Source: Pseudomonas sp. URMO17WK12:I2
GTDB taxonomy: Bacteria > Pseudomonadota > Gammaproteobacteria > Pseudomonadales > Pseudomonadaceae
DNA: 64,000 nt
Reading direction: 5' to 3'
NCBI RefSeq assembly: GCF_003253735.1
Contig: NZ_QKYW01000004.1
Coordinates: forward strand, 62,001 to 126,000
Positions 36,028 to 45,708 of this stretch are shown here, piece after piece (positions within the stretch are counted from its first letter, which is position 1; the number at the start of each line of letters is the position of its first letter). Made by a program: the position numbers and the translations under genes. Under the pieces are notes generated by a model. The model was not told the origin of the DNA and ran no database searches. It saw nothing but the letters and a program-made list of their open reading frames with translations.

Positions 36028-36909
36028 TCAGCGCCTGAGCAGGCTCGTCCACAGCGTCGCCGCGACGATCAGCAAGCCACCGATCCACGCCTGCACGCTC
36101 AACTGTTCGCTAAGCCACAGCACGGCGAACAGCGCACCGAACAGCGGCTCGCTGCCCATCAGCAGCGACACCCGGGTCGGACTGCTGCGGCGCAGCGCGT
36201 AGTTCTGCACGAAGAACGCGAACAGCGTGGCGAACAGCACCAGATACAAGGTGCCGATCCAGAACGCCGGCTCTGTCGGCAGGGCTGGCAAACCGCCTGG
36301 CAGGACGATCACGCCGAGCAACAGGCAGCCAATACCGATCACCCCGGTCTGCACCGCGGTCAGCGCCAGGGCCGGCACCTGGGTATGGGCGGTCAGCCGT
36401 CCGGTCAGGCATACCAGCACGGCGCGCAACAGCGCTGCCATCAGCATCAGGCCGTCGCCGAGGTTGAATTGCAGGTCGACGCCGCCGCTGAGCAGCCAGG
36501 TGCCGAACAACGACAGCGCAACCGCCGGCAGCAAGCGCGAATCGGGTCGGCGGTCGAACATCAACCATTCCACGAAGGGGGTGATGACCACGCACAGGCT
36601 GATCAGGAATGCCGCGTTGCTGGCCGAGGTGTGCAGCACGCCATAGGTTTCGCACAGGAAGATCGCCAGCATCACGCCGCCGAGCGGAATCCCCGGCGCC
36701 CAGGCCTGGCGCCCCGCTCCGCGCAGCTGCGGCAGCAGGATCAGGAAGGTCAGGCAGAAGCGCACGGCGAGAAAACCCAGCACCGGATAGAACACCAGCG
36801 CTTCCTTGGCCACGCCATAGCTTGTACCCCAGACCATGGCGACCAGCAGCAACAGCACATCACTGGCCTGCAGCAGACGCGAAGGGGAACGGCTAACCAG
36901 GGTGGACAT
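36028..36909 (-). CDS. EamA/DMT-family transporter
   Basis: A 293-residue membrane protein with ten helices in two EamA repeats (first about 15-140, second about 155-290). Repeat 1 contains LVAMVWGTSYGVAKEAL; repeat 2 ends EPLFGALFAVLWLSEQLSVQ. These are metabolite/amino-acid exporters; the substrate is unknown. ATG 36909 has AGGAAG upstream; an extension to 36942 lacks one. It is divergent from a LysR-type gene, which probably regulates it. Confidence 0.88.
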   Translation of the reverse strand: MSTLVSRSPSRLLQASDVLLLLVAMVWGTSYGVAKEALVFYPVLGFLAVRFCLTFLILLPQLRGAGRQAWAPGIPLGGVMLAIFLCETYGVLHTSASNAAFLISLCVVITPFVEWLMFDRRPDSRLLPAVALSLFGTWLLSGGVDLQFNLGDGLMLMAALLRAVLVCLTGRLTAHTQVPALALTAVQTGVIGIGCLLLGVIVLPGGLPALPTEPAFWIGTLYLVLFATLFAFFVQNYALRRSSPTRVSLLMGSEPLFGALFAVLWLSEQLSVQAWIGGLLIVAATLWTSLLRR

Positions 36910-36999
36910 TGGGTTACTTCCTGCAATCGGTAAGGAGCGCATTGTCCATTGCGTCCCTCAGCGTGATAATCCATCAACCCCGAACAAGACCTGTTCCCC

Positions 37000-37923
37000 A
37001 TGCGCACGAATCTCACACCACAGCTGCTCCCCTATCTGGCCATCTTCGTGCGCGTGGTCGAGGCCGGCAGCTTCTCTGCCGCGGCTCGCCAGCAGGGCAG
37101 CACGGCGTCGGCGGTGAGCCGGCAGATCGCCCACCTCGAACAGACGCTCGGCGCGCGCCTGCTGGAGCGCACCACGCGGCGCCTGCGCCTGAGCGAAGCC
37201 GGCAGCGAAGTGTTCGAGCGCTGCAAGGACATGCTCGACGCCGCCCAGGCCGCCCTGGATGTCGGTGAGCGGCTGATGAGCCAACCGCGCGGCAGAGTAC
37301 GGCTGAGCGTGCCCAAGGCCTTCGGGCGCTTTCTGGTGATGCCGCTGATAGGGGATTTTCTGCAGCGCTACCCGGAAGTGGACGTCAGCCTCAACCTCAG
37401 TGACCGCAGCCCTGACCTGATCAGCGAGCAGTTCGACCTGCTGGTGAGCATCACCGATCAGCCACCGCCCACCCTGGCCGGTCGGCCGCTGTGCAATGTC
37501 CAGCAGCTGCTGTGCGCCAGCCCCACCTACCTGCAGCGCCATGGCACACCCCAACACCCGAGCGAGCTGGTGCGCCACGCCTGCCTGCACCTGGACGAAA
37601 CACCGGACGACCACCGCTGGCATTTCAGCAACGGGCCGGAACAATGCGTGGTGGCGGTCAGCGGCCGCTTCGCCAGCAACCACAGCGAAGTACGCCTGAA
37701 CGCCGTGCTCGGCCACCTGGGCATCACCTGCCTGCCGCACTTCACCGCGGCGGCGGCACTGGCCAGCGGCGAGCTGGTGCGGGTGTTGCCGCAATGGCGC
37801 TACACCGGCTCCTACCAGGGCACCGCGTGGATTCTCTACCACCCGACCCGCCACCTGCCACCCAAACTGCGGGTGCTGATCGACCACCTGGCCGAGGGGC
37901 TGGGCAAAGGACCGTCGCTGTGA
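37000..37923 (+). CDS. LysR-family transcriptional regulator
   Basis: A 307-residue LysR regulator. The winged helix at about 15-75 contains AGSFSAAARQQGSTASAVSR and LERTTRRLRLSEAG; residues 95-300 are the periplasmic-binding-fold effector domain. It is divergent from the EamA transporter (90 bases between starts), the usual layout for a regulator and its target. Its stop overlaps a small downstream gene (GTGA). Confidence 0.92.
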   Translation: MRTNLTPQLLPYLAIFVRVVEAGSFSAAARQQGSTASAVSRQIAHLEQTLGARLLERTTRRLRLSEAGSEVFERCKDMLDAAQAALDVGERLMSQPRGRVRLSVPKAFGRFLVMPLIGDFLQRYPEVDVSLNLSDRSPDLISEQFDLLVSITDQPPPTLAGRPLCNVQQLLCASPTYLQRHGTPQHPSELVRHACLHLDETPDDHRWHFSNGPEQCVVAVSGRFASNHSEVRLNAVLGHLGITCLPHFTAAAALASGELVRVLPQWRYTGSYQGTAWILYHPTRHLPPKLRVLIDHLAEGLGKGPSL

Positions 37924-38249
37924 GCAGGCGGATAACCAGGCTTCGTCAGTGGCTGGAACGCCGTCGCCTCGAGCGGCAGCCGGCGGATACAGCTGATCAC
38001 GTCACCCTGGAAGCTATCGACACCGAGGTCGGCAACCGGATTCTGGAGAGCCTCAAGGCCAATGGCTGGCGACAGGTGGCGCAGTACAGCCCGCTGGCGT
38101 TCGACAAGGGCATCGACTACGACAGCTACCGCCTGCGCCGCGGCCTGGAAGAGCTGCGGCTGGAGTGGGACAACTGGTTCGAGTGGACACTCAGCGGGCC
38201 ACGCGAACGCATCGAAGCAATCGCCAAGCGCTTCTCGCTACGAAAGTGA
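37920..38249 (+). CDS. Small hypothetical protein coupled to the LysR gene
   Basis: A 109-residue protein with a GTG start overlapping the LysR stop. The N-terminus is strongly basic (SRRITRLRQWLERRRLERQP); the C-terminal half is an alpha/beta segment ending EWTLSGPRERIEAIAKRFSL. No named family is recognised. Translation depends on coupling because no SD is apparent. Confidence 0.6.
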   Translation: MSRRITRLRQWLERRRLERQPADTADHVTLEAIDTEVGNRILESLKANGWRQVAQYSPLAFDKGIDYDSYRLRRGLEELRLEWDNWFEWTLSGPRERIEAIAKRFSLRK

Positions 38250-38280
38250 GCGATTCGATCACCAGGTTACTCCTTCGGCT

Positions 38281-38330
38281 AACCCAGGCTACGGCTAACG
38301 TAGCCTGGGTTGAGCGAAGCGATACCCGGG
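38281..38330. repeat. Short palindromic repeat AACCCAGGCTAC...GTAGCCTGGGTT
   Basis: A perfect 12-bp stem with a 7-base loop, followed by GAGCGAAGCGATACCCGGG. A second copy lies at 51558-51617. It sits between the convergent small gene and thyA and could serve as a bidirectional terminator-like stem, though no T run follows. Confidence 0.75.
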
Positions 38331-38337
38331 AAGCGGC

Positions 38338-39132
38338 TCAGACCGCGACCGGCGCCTTGATATGCGGGTGCGCTTCGTAACCGACAAGCTCGAAGTCCTC
38401 GAACCTGAATGCGAACAGGTCCTTTACCTCGGGGTTGAGCTTCATGGTCGGCAGCGGCAGCGGCTCGCGGGTCAGCTGCAGGTCGGCCTGCTCCAGGTGG
38501 TTGGCGTACAGGTGGCAGTCACCACCGGTCCAGATGAACTCGCCTGGCTGCAGGCCGCAAACCTGCGCGACCATCAACGTCAGCAGCGCATAGCTGGCGA
38601 TATTGAACGGCACGCCGAGGAAGATATCCGCCGAGCGCTGGTACAGCTGGCAGCTCAGCTTGCCGTCCGCCACGTAGAACTGGAACAGCGCGTGGCATGG
38701 CGGCAGGGCCATCTGCTCGACCAGCGCCGGGTTCCAGGCCGAGACGATCAGGCGGCGCGAGTCCGGGTTCTTTTTGATCATCTCGATCAGCTTGCTGATC
38801 TGGTCGACCGACTCGCCGTTCGGCGCCGGCCAGTTGCGCCACTGGTAGCCGTATACCGGGCCGAGGTCGCCATTCTCGTCGGCCCACTCGTCCCAGATGC
38901 GTACGCCGTTGTCCTTCAGGTACTTGATGTTGGTGTCGCCCTGCAGGAACCACAGCAACTCGTGAATGATCGACTTGAGGTGGCACTTCTTGGTGGTCAC
39001 CAGGGGAAAACCGTCGGCCAGGTCGAAGCGCATCTGGTGGGCGAACACGCTGTAGGTACCGGTGCCGGTACGGTCCTGCTTGAAGGTGCCGTTGTCGCGC
39101 ACATGGCGCATCAGGTCGAGGTACTGTTTCAT
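38338..39132 (-). CDS. thyA: Thymidylate synthase
   Basis: A 264-residue Thy[20 protein letters not shown], the catalytic [13 protein letters not shown] (Cys), [20 protein letters not shown] and the C-terminal IKAPVAV are canonical. It methylates dUMP with methylenetetrahydrofolate, producing dihydrofolate for FolA. GGAGG is 7 bases before the ATG. The start overlaps the stop of lgt (ATGA), so the two are translationally coupled, as in other Pseudomonas. Confidence 0.97.
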   Translation of the reverse strand: MKQYLDLMRHVRDNGTFKQDRTGTGTYSVFAHQMRFDLADGFPLVTTKKCHLKSIIHELLWFLQGDTNIKYLKDNGVRIWDEWADENGDLGPVYGYQWRNWPAPNGESVDQISKLIEMIKKNPDSRRLIVSAWNPALVEQMALPPCHALFQFYVADGKLSCQLYQRSADIFLGVPFNIASYALLTLMVAQVCGLQPGEFIWTGGDCHLYANHLEQADLQLTREPLPLPTMKLNPEVKDLFAFRFEDFELVGYEAHPHIKAPVAV

Positions 39133-39929
39133 CGCACCACCTCCACAGCGCCTTGGCGCTTGTAGGCATAGACCATCAGGCCCAGGCCGGCGAGCACCAT
39201 CGGTACGCACAGCACCTGGCCCATGGTCAGCCAGCCCCAGGCCAGGTAACCGAGCTGGGCATCCGGCACGCGGACGAACTCGACGATGAAACGGAAGATG
39301 CCGTAGCACACCGCGAACAGGCCGGAGACCGCCATGGTCGGGCGCGGTTTGCGCGAGTAGAACCAGAGGATGGTGAACAGCGCCACGCCTTCCAGGGCGA
39401 ACTGGTAGAGCTGCGAGGGGTGGCGCGGCTCCGGCCCGCCGGTCGGGAAGACCATGGCCCAGGGCACGTCGCTGACCTTGCCCCACAGCTCGGCGTTGAT
39501 GAAGTTGCCGATGCGCCCGGCACCCAGGCCGATCGGCACCAGCGGGGCGATGAAGTCCATCAGCTCGAAGAAGCTCTTGCCGTTGCGCCGGGCGAACCAC
39601 AGGGTGGCCAGCATCACGCCGAGCAGGCCGCCATGGAACGACATGCCGCCCTTCCATACTTCAAGAATCAGCAGCGGATTGGCGATATAGGCCGGCAGGT
39701 CGTAGAACAGCACGTAGCCCAGGCGCCCACCGACGATCACCCCCATCGCCACCCAGAACACCAGATCGGAGAGTTTCTCCTTGCTCCAGGTCGGGTCGAA
39801 GGCGTGCAGGCGCCGCGAGGCAAGGAACCAGGCACCGCCAATGCCCACCAGGTACATCAGGCCGTACCAGTGAATCTGCAGGAAACCCAGGTCGAGGGCG
39901 ACCGGGTCAATGTTCGGGTAGGGCAGCAT
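39129..39929 (-). CDS. lgt: Prolipoprotein diacylglyceryl transferase
   Basis: A 266-residue integral membrane enzyme with seven helices. The Lgt signature [15 protein letters not shown] and the conserved HGGLLGV and YQFALEG segments are present. It transfers diacylglycerol from phosphatidylglycerol to the lipobox Cys of prolipoproteins. It lies 9 bases after the TSUP transporter gene and overlaps thyA, forming a three-gene unit. Confidence 0.97.
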   Translation of the reverse strand: MLPYPNIDPVALDLGFLQIHWYGLMYLVGIGGAWFLASRRLHAFDPTWSKEKLSDLVFWVAMGVIVGGRLGYVLFYDLPAYIANPLLILEVWKGGMSFHGGLLGVMLATLWFARRNGKSFFELMDFIAPLVPIGLGAGRIGNFINAELWGKVSDVPWAMVFPTGGPEPRHPSQLYQFALEGVALFTILWFYSRKPRPTMAVSGLFAVCYGIFRFIVEFVRVPDAQLGYLAWGWLTMGQVLCVPMVLAGLGLMVYAYKRQGAVEVVR

Positions 39930-39938
39930 CAGGATTCC

Positions 39939-40721
39939 TCACAACAGAAAATTCAGGCCGACGATAAACAGCAGCAATGCGAACAGACGCTTGAGCACGC
40001 GCGGCGACAGGCGATGGGCCAGCCGAGCGCCGGTGCGCGCGAAGAACACGCTGGTCAGGGCGATGCCCAGCAGCGCCGGCAGGTACACATAGCCCAGGCT
40101 CCAATGGGGTAGACGCGCGTCGCCCCACCCCAGCCACAGATAACTCAAGGCGCCCGCTGCGGCGATTGGCCAGCCACAGGCCGACGAGGTCGCCACCGCC
40201 TGCTGCACCGACACACCACGCCAGGTCAGGAACGGCACGGTCAACGAGCCACCGCCAATGCCGATGATCGCCGAAGCCCAGCCAATCACGCTACCAGCAA
40301 AGCCGAGGCCGGCCTTGCCGGGGACCTCGCGGCTGGCTTTGGGCTTGAGGTCCAGCGCCAGCTGCAGGGCCACGCACAGGGCGAACATACCAATGATCTT
40401 CTGTAGCACCAGGCCGTCGATAGACTCAGCCGTCAGCGCACCGAGTGCCGAGCCCAGCACGATACCCACGGTCAGCCAGACGAACAGCCCCCAGCGTACC
40501 GCGCCGCGGCTGTGATGCTCACGCACGGCGTTGACCGAGGTGAACAGAATGGTCGCCAGCGAGGTACCTACCGCCATATGGGTCAGTACCGAGGCATCGA
40601 AACCCTGAGCCGTGAAAGCGAAGATCAGTACCGGCACGATGATCATGCCGCCACCCACGCCAAACAGCCCGGCCAGCAGGCCTGCGGCGGCACCGAGCAG
40701 GATGTAGAGAAGGAAGATCAT
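39939..40721 (-). CDS. TauE/SafE (TSUP) family sulfite/organosulfonate exporter-like protein
   Basis: A 260-residue membrane protein with eight helices in two repeats. The N-terminal GLLAGLFGVGGGMIIVPVL and the mid-protein IIGIGGGSLTVPFLTWRGV are the TSUP repeat signatures. The substrate is probably a sulfur-containing anion, not known. I chose ATG 40721, which gives the usual MIFLLYILLG N-terminus, over ATG 40748. It is upstream of lgt-thyA in one operon. Confidence 0.9.
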   Translation of the reverse strand: MIFLLYILLGAAAGLLAGLFGVGGGMIIVPVLIFAFTAQGFDASVLTHMAVGTSLATILFTSVNAVREHHSRGAVRWGLFVWLTVGIVLGSALGALTAESIDGLVLQKIIGMFALCVALQLALDLKPKASREVPGKAGLGFAGSVIGWASAIIGIGGGSLTVPFLTWRGVSVQQAVATSSACGWPIAAAGALSYLWLGWGDARLPHWSLGYVYLPALLGIALTSVFFARTGARLAHRLSPRVLKRLFALLLFIVGLNFLL

Positions 40722-40833
40722 GACGTGCTCTGCGAAGCGATGCGGCATGGTAGCGGAAGCGGGCCATGCACTCTACTTCACGACGATTGGCGGCTTTGCG
40801 TACAGTGGCACTTTCCATGGACGAGAAACCGCT

Positions 40834-41211
40834 GTGTTCAACACACTCTATTTGCGCATCGCCTGCGATCAGTTGCACATCATCCACCTGGAAAGCGGCA
40901 ATGAGCTGCAACTGCGTGCGGAGCCGCCATTCAGCAACCTGCGCCTGCTGGTAGCCGACTTCGGCGTCGCGGATCGCCTGATCAAAGAGGCGGTCACCGC
41001 GGTGATCCGCAAACGCTTCATGCGTCTAAGCCTGCCGCCGCGCCTGGTCGTGCATCCACTGGAACGGCTTGAAGGCGGCCTCTCGCAGGTCGAAGAACGC
41101 ATATTGCTGGAGCTCGGCAAAGGCTGTGGTGCCAGCAAGGTCGTGGTACATGTCGGCGCACCACTCGACGCGACTGGCGTACGCGCCTGCTTCAAAAAGT
41201 CATGTGCCTGA
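40834..41211 (+). CDS. Conserved hypothetical protein
   Basis: A 125-residue protein starting (GTG) MFNTLYLRIACDQLHIIHLE; residues 30-60 form a strand-helix unit (FSNLRLLVADFGVADRLIKE) and the end GCGASKVVVHVGAPLDATGV looks like a nucleotide- or phosphate-binding strand-loop. I do not recognise the family. Upstream in-frame ATGs exist (40747) but lack an SD and add a non-conserved-looking stretch. It overlaps the NRDE gene by 10 bases, so the two are coupled. Confidence 0.65.
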   Translation: MFNTLYLRIACDQLHIIHLESGNELQLRAEPPFSNLRLLVADFGVADRLIKEAVTAVIRKRFMRLSLPPRLVVHPLERLEGGLSQVEERILLELGKGCGASKVVVHVGAPLDATGVRACFKKSCA

Positions 41212-41948
41212 TCGTACTTGCCTGGCGCCCCGGCCATGCCCTGCCGCTGCTGGTCGCTGCCAACCGCGATGAGTTCTACGCACGCCCCGCTGCCGCCATG
41301 GCCGAGTGGCCGGATGTGCCCGGCCTGATCGGCGGGCGCGATCTGCAGGCTGGCGGCACCTGGCTGGGCATTGGCCCAGGTGGCCGCTTTGCCGCCCTCA
41401 CCAATATTCGTGACCCGCAGGCTGAGCAGGGCTCACGCTCACGCGGCGAACTGCCGTTGCACTTTCTTCAAGGTAACCAGAGCCCAGAAGTTTTTATGAA
41501 CGAGCTGCGCCACGAGGCGGCTGAATACAGCGGCTTCAACCTGCTGGTCGGCGATAGCCAGGCACTGTGGCATTTCAATTCTCAGAGCAGGCAGGCCCAG
41601 GCGCTACCGCCCGGCATCCATGGTGTTTCCAATGCGGGCCTGGATACGCCCTGGCCAAAACTGCAGCAGGCCAAGGCGGCACTTGCCGACACCCTCGAGA
41701 CAGCCGATGAAGCGTCGCTGTTCGCGCTGCTGGCCGACCCCAGAAGACCTGACGACACGGCACTTCCGCATACGGGTGTGGGCCTGGATCTCGAACGACT
41801 GCTCGGCAGCGTATTTATCGCCAGCCCGACCTATGGCACCCGCGCCAGCACGCTGCTATTTACGTACGCCGATGGAAGGCGGCGGATTATCGAGCGCAGT
41901 TTTGGGCCTGAAGGAACACCGATTGGTGAGGTGCGCTTCGAGCGCTAG
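41202..41948 (+). CDS. NRDE/TANGO2-family protein
   Basis: A 248-residue protein with the defining N-terminus MCLIVLAWRP and the NRDE motif (VAANRDEFYARP). Further family segments are GGTWLGIGPGGRFAALTNIR and GFNLLVGD. Cys2 after Met resembles Ntn-type nucleophiles. Function is unclear; eukaryotic TANGO2 affects Golgi organisation and haem or lipid handling. It is coupled to the upstream hypothetical gene and followed by a REP pair. Confidence 0.9.
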   Translation: MCLIVLAWRPGHALPLLVAANRDEFYARPAAAMAEWPDVPGLIGGRDLQAGGTWLGIGPGGRFAALTNIRDPQAEQGSRSRGELPLHFLQGNQSPEVFMNELRHEAAEYSGFNLLVGDSQALWHFNSQSRQAQALPPGIHGVSNAGLDTPWPKLQQAKAALADTLETADEASLFALLADPRRPDDTALPHTGVGLDLERLLGSVFIASPTYGTRASTLLFTYADGRRRIIERSFGPEGTPIGEVRFER

Positions 41949-41976
41949 AGGGGCGAGAGCTTTCGCTAACCGCTTT

Positions 41977-42043
41977 TGTGGGAACGGGTGGGGACGCCTA
42001 GTCCATGCCCGTGATGCTTTCGCGGGCATGGCCCGCTCCCACA
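41977..42043. repeat. REP-type inverted pair
   Basis: TGTGGGAACGGGTGGGGACG pairs in part with GCGGGCATGGCCCGCTCCCACA. It lies between the convergent NRDE and ptsP genes and could work as a 3' stem for both. Confidence 0.75.
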
Positions 42044-42057
42044 GATCACTCCGGCCG

Positions 42058-44337
42058 TTAAGCCTGAATATCCGACGCCGGGTTGATCATCCGACCGAGG
42101 CCGAGGTTGCGCAGGGCCAGTTGCAGGGTGCTGTGGATAACCTGCGGATTGTCGATGCGCATCGCCTGGCCGAGCAGGTCCTTGGCCTTGCTCAGGCTGA
42201 TCTGGCGCAGCAGCCACTTAACCTTCGGCAGGTTGGTGGCGTTCATCGACAGGCTGTCGAAGCCCATCGCCATCAGCAGCACGGCAGCGCTCGGGTCGCC
42301 GGCCATTTCGCCGCAGATGCTCACCGGTTTGCCTTCGGCATGGGAGTCCTCGACCACCTTGGTCAGCGCCTGCAGCACCGCCGGGTGGAGGAAGTCGTAG
42401 AGATCGGCCACCCGCGGGTTGTTGCGGTCCACGGCCAGCAGGTACTGGGTCAGGTCGTTGGAGCCGACCGATAGGAAGTCCACCTGGCGGGCCAGGTCGC
42501 GGGTCTGATAGACGGCCGCGGGAATCTCGATCATCACGCCAATCGGCGGCAGCGGCACATCGGTGCCTTCGTCGCGCACTTCGCCCCAGGCGCGGTGAAT
42601 CAGGTGCAGGGATTCTTCCAGCTCCTGGATGCCGGAAATCATCGGCAGCAGGATGCGCAGGTTGTTCAGGCCCTCGCTGGCCTTGAGCATGGCGCGCACC
42701 TGCACCAGGAAGATTTCCGGGTGGTCGAGGGTCACGCGGATACCGCGCCAACCCAGGAAGGGGTTCTCTTCCTTGATCGGGAAATAGCTCAAGCCCTTGT
42801 CGCCGCCGACATCCAGGGTACGCATGGTCACCGGCAGCGGATGGAAGGCGGCCAGCTGTTCGCGATAGATGGCCAGCTGTTCCTTCTCGCTGGGAAAGCG
42901 ATCCTTGATCATGAACGGCACTTCGGTGCGGTACAGGCCAACGCCCTCGGCACCGCGCTCCTGGGCGCGCACCACATCGGCGAGCAGGCCGGTGTTGACC
43001 CACAGTGGCATGTGGTGGCCGTCCAGCGTCTCGCAGGGCAGCGCGCGCAGGGCATCGAGGCCCTTGGTGAGCTGACGATCCTCCTCGACCACGTCGGCGT
43101 ATTGCTTGCGCAGGATCTCGCTGGGGTTGGTGAACACCTCGCCGTGGTAGCCATCGACGATCAGCTGGATGCCGTCGATCTTCGAGTACGGCAATTCCAC
43201 CGCGCCCATCACCGTGGGAATGCCCATGGCGCGGGCGAAGATCGCCACGTGGGAGTTGCCCGAACCCTGCACCGACACCAGGCCGACCAGCTTGCCTTCC
43301 GGCACCTCACCAAGCATCGCCGGCGACAGTTCTTCGGCGACCAGAATGCAGTTGTCCGGGTAAACCAGGGTCTGCTGACGGGCCTGCTGCAGGTAGGCGA
43401 GCAGGCGGCGACCCAGGTCGCGCACGTCCGAGGCACGCTCACGCAGGTAGGCGTCGTCCATCAGCTCGAAACGATTGATGTGCTCGCTGACCACATGGCG
43501 CAGGGCGCCCTGGGCCCACTGGCCGGTCTTGATGACATTGACCACCTCGTTACCGAGGGCCGCATCTTCGAGCATCATCTGGTAGACGTCGAACAGCGCG
43601 CGCTCTTCGGGGCGCAGCTGGGTCGCCATGCGCTCGGAGAGGTTGCGCATGTCAGCGCGCACGCCCTCCAGGGCGTTCTGGAACAGTTTCAATTCGGCAT
43701 CGATATCATCGATGCTCTTGTCCGGCACCACCTCAAGGTCGGCCGGCGGCAACACCACCACGGCAGTACCGACCGCCGCACCGGGCGAGCCCGGCACGCC
43801 AACGAACTTGGCTTCCTGAATGCCCTTGCCCTGCTTGCCCAGGCCGCGGATCGAACCGGTGGCCTCGGCGTGGGCGATCACCCCGGCAAGCTGCGCGCTC
43901 ATGGTGACCAGGAAGGCTTCTTCGCCTTCGTCGAACTGGCGGCGCTCCTTCTGCTGCACCACCAGCACGCCCATCACCCGACGGTGGTGGATGATCGGTG
44001 AGCCGAGGAAGGAGGCATAACGCTCCTCACCGGTTTCGGCGAAGTAGCGGTAACGGGGGTGTTCGGAGGCATTTTCGAGGTTCAGCGGCTCTTCACGGGT
44101 GCCGACCAGGCCGACCAGGCCCTCGTTGGGCGCCATGCTGACCTTGCCGATCGAGCGCTTATTGAGGCCGTCGGTGGCCATCAGCACGAAACGGTTGCTC
44201 TCCGGGTCGAGCAGGTACACCGAGCACACCTGGGTGCCCATGGTCTCCTTGACGCGCTGCACGATGATGCCCAGCGCCGCTTTGAGATCCTTGGCGGCGT
44301 TCACTTCCTGGACGATCTTGCGCAGCGTGTTGAGCAT
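42058..44337 (-). CDS. ptsP: Phosphoenolpyruvate-protein phosphotransferase PtsP (EI-Ntr)
   Basis: A 759-residue enzyme. An N-terminal GAF domain (about 1-160) is followed by the PEP-utilising core: the phospho-His segment GSGNSHVAIFARAMGIPTVMG (about 350-370) and the TIM barrel with GVGLYRTEVPFM, LPMISGIQELEESL and DFLSVGSNDLTQY. It phosphorylates NPr from PEP in the nitrogen PTS, linking nitrogen status to virulence and storage polymer. rppH lies 10 bases upstream on the same strand, giving a two-gene unit as in other gammaproteobacteria. Confidence 0.96.
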   Translation of the reverse strand: MLNTLRKIVQEVNAAKDLKAALGIIVQRVKETMGTQVCSVYLLDPESNRFVLMATDGLNKRSIGKVSMAPNEGLVGLVGTREEPLNLENASEHPRYRYFAETGEERYASFLGSPIIHHRRVMGVLVVQQKERRQFDEGEEAFLVTMSAQLAGVIAHAEATGSIRGLGKQGKGIQEAKFVGVPGSPGAAVGTAVVVLPPADLEVVPDKSIDDIDAELKLFQNALEGVRADMRNLSERMATQLRPEERALFDVYQMMLEDAALGNEVVNVIKTGQWAQGALRHVVSEHINRFELMDDAYLRERASDVRDLGRRLLAYLQQARQQTLVYPDNCILVAEELSPAMLGEVPEGKLVGLVSVQGSGNSHVAIFARAMGIPTVMGAVELPYSKIDGIQLIVDGYHGEVFTNPSEILRKQYADVVEEDRQLTKGLDALRALPCETLDGHHMPLWVNTGLLADVVRAQERGAEGVGLYRTEVPFMIKDRFPSEKEQLAIYREQLAAFHPLPVTMRTLDVGGDKGLSYFPIKEENPFLGWRGIRVTLDHPEIFLVQVRAMLKASEGLNNLRILLPMISGIQELEESLHLIHRAWGEVRDEGTDVPLPPIGVMIEIPAAVYQTRDLARQVDFLSVGSNDLTQYLLAVDRNNPRVADLYDFLHPAVLQALTKVVEDSHAEGKPVSICGEMAGDPSAAVLLMAMGFDSLSMNATNLPKVKWLLRQISLSKAKDLLGQAMRIDNPQVIHSTLQLALRNLGLGRMINPASDIQA

Positions 44338-44347
44338 GCTGACCTGC

Positions 44348-44827
44348 CTAATCCCGTGCCAACAGGCGCGGTGCGAGTTCCTTGAGTGCGCGACGGTAGA
44401 CTTCGCGCTTGAATGTAACCACCTGCCCCAACGGGTACCAATAACTGACCCAGCGCCAGCCGTCGAACTCAGGCTTGCCGGTCAGGTCCATACGCACCCG
44501 TTGCTCGTCGGAGGTCAGGCGCAGCAGGAACCATTTCTGTTTCTGGCCGATGCACAGCGGCTGGCTGTGCGTGCGCACCAGGCGCTGCGGCAGACGATAC
44601 CTCAACCAGCCCCGGGTGCAGGCGAGAATTTTCACGTCCTGCTCTTCCAGGCCCACTTCTTCGTTCAGTTCGCGGTACAACGCTTCTTCCGGCGACTCGC
44701 GGTCATTGATACCGCCTTGCGGGAACTGCCAGGCATCCTGGTTAATTCGACGCGCCCAAAGCACCTGGCCAACATCATTGGTGAGAATGATGCCGACGTT
44801 GGGGCGAAAACCATCAGGATCGATCAC
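44348..44827 (-). CDS. rppH: RNA pyrophosphohydrolase RppH
   Basis: A 159-residue Nudix enzyme. The Nudix box [20 protein letters not shown] is intact, and the C-terminal [17 protein letters not shown] is the usual RppH end. It removes pyrophosphate from 5'-triphosphorylated RNA and triggers decay. The start is GTG at 44827 ([13 protein letters not shown] follows), with GAGG about 9 bases upstream; an upstream TTG is less likely. It is divergent from the HAD-phosphatase gene. Confidence 0.96.
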   Translation of the reverse strand: MIDPDGFRPNVGIILTNDVGQVLWARRINQDAWQFPQGGINDRESPEEALYRELNEEVGLEEQDVKILACTRGWLRYRLPQRLVRTHSQPLCIGQKQKWFLLRLTSDEQRVRMDLTGKPEFDGWRWVSYWYPLGQVVTFKREVYRRALKELAPRLLARD

Positions 44828-44991
44828 GGCACACAACCTCGTAAACGCATGTCACCGCATTGTTCCACAAAGCTCGCGACAGCGGCAACGCGCTCGGGCG
44901 GGACTGCACGGCGGCCCGTCGCGCGGTTTTCCCCGGGCCGGCAAAGCCGCTATTCTGGCCGCCTCCATGCCCTGTATGAAGAGGTGATTCT

Positions 44992-45645
44992 GTGCGTTTG
45001 GCTTTATTCGATCTCGACAACACCCTGCTTGGCGGCGACAGCGACCATGCCTGGGGCGACTGGCTGTGCGAACGCGGGATCCTCGACGGCGCCACCTACA
45101 AGGCGCGCAACGATGCCTTCTACCAGGACTATCTGGCCGGGCGCCTGAACATCACCGACTACCTGAACTTCACCCTGGATATCTTCGGGCGTACCGAGAT
45201 GGCCCAGCTCGATGCCTGGCACCGTGAATTCATGGCCGAATGCATCGAACCGATCATTCTGCCCAAAGGCCTGGCGCTGCTCGACAGGCACCGCGCCGCT
45301 GGCGACAAGCTGGTGATCATCACCGCCACCAACCGTTTCGTGACGGCGCCGATTGCCGCCCGTCTGGGCGTCGATACGCTGCTGGCCACCGAGTGCGAGA
45401 TGGTCGACGGCCGCTACACCGGGCGCACCACCGACGTGCCGTGTTTCAAGGAAGGCAAGGTCACCCGCCTCAATCGCTGGATGCAGGAAAACGGCTTCAC
45501 CCTGGATCGCTCGACCTTCTACAGCGACTCGATGAACGACCTGCCGCTGCTCGAGAAGGTCAGCTATCCGGTTGCCGTCGACCCGGATCCCAAGCTGATG
45601 GCCGAGGCAGAGGACCGCAACTGGCCGATCATGTCGCTGCGCTGA
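44992..45645 (+). CDS. HAD-IB family phosphatase (PSP-like)
   Basis: A 217-residue HAD hydrolase. Motif I is [16 protein letters not shown] (nucleophile Asp), motif [12 protein letters not shown], motif III Lys in FKEGKVTRL and motif [14 protein letters not shown]. Relatives are annotated as histidinol-phosphatase or phosphoserine-phosphatase-like; the substrate is not settled. The start codon is GTG with GAGGTG upstream. Divergent from rppH. Confidence 0.88.
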   Translation: MRLALFDLDNTLLGGDSDHAWGDWLCERGILDGATYKARNDAFYQDYLAGRLNITDYLNFTLDIFGRTEMAQLDAWHREFMAECIEPIILPKGLALLDRHRAAGDKLVIITATNRFVTAPIAARLGVDTLLATECEMVDGRYTGRTTDVPCFKEGKVTRLNRWMQENGFTLDRSTFYSDSMNDLPLLEKVSYPVAVDPDPKLMAEAEDRNWPIMSLR

Positions 45646-45660
45646 GGTTTATCGCATCAA

Positions 45661-45688
45661 TAAAAAGCCGGCGCACAGGGCGCCGGCT
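45661..45688 (-). terminator. Terminator of the SnoaL-like gene (shared, convergent)
   Basis: AGCCGGCGC (45666-45674) pairs with GCGCCGGCT (45680-45688) around a 5-base loop. On the minus strand the stem is followed by TTTTTA, a good intrinsic terminator; on the plus strand the run is weak (GCTTTG), so it mainly ends the minus-strand gene. Confidence 0.75.
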
Positions 45689-45708
45689 GCTTTGCATCAA
45701 ACGATGCC

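Noticed and set aside
42595..44001. 468-codon plus-strand ORF opposite ptsP
   Set aside because: It is the shadow of ptsP, His/Gln/Asp-rich with no start site or family.
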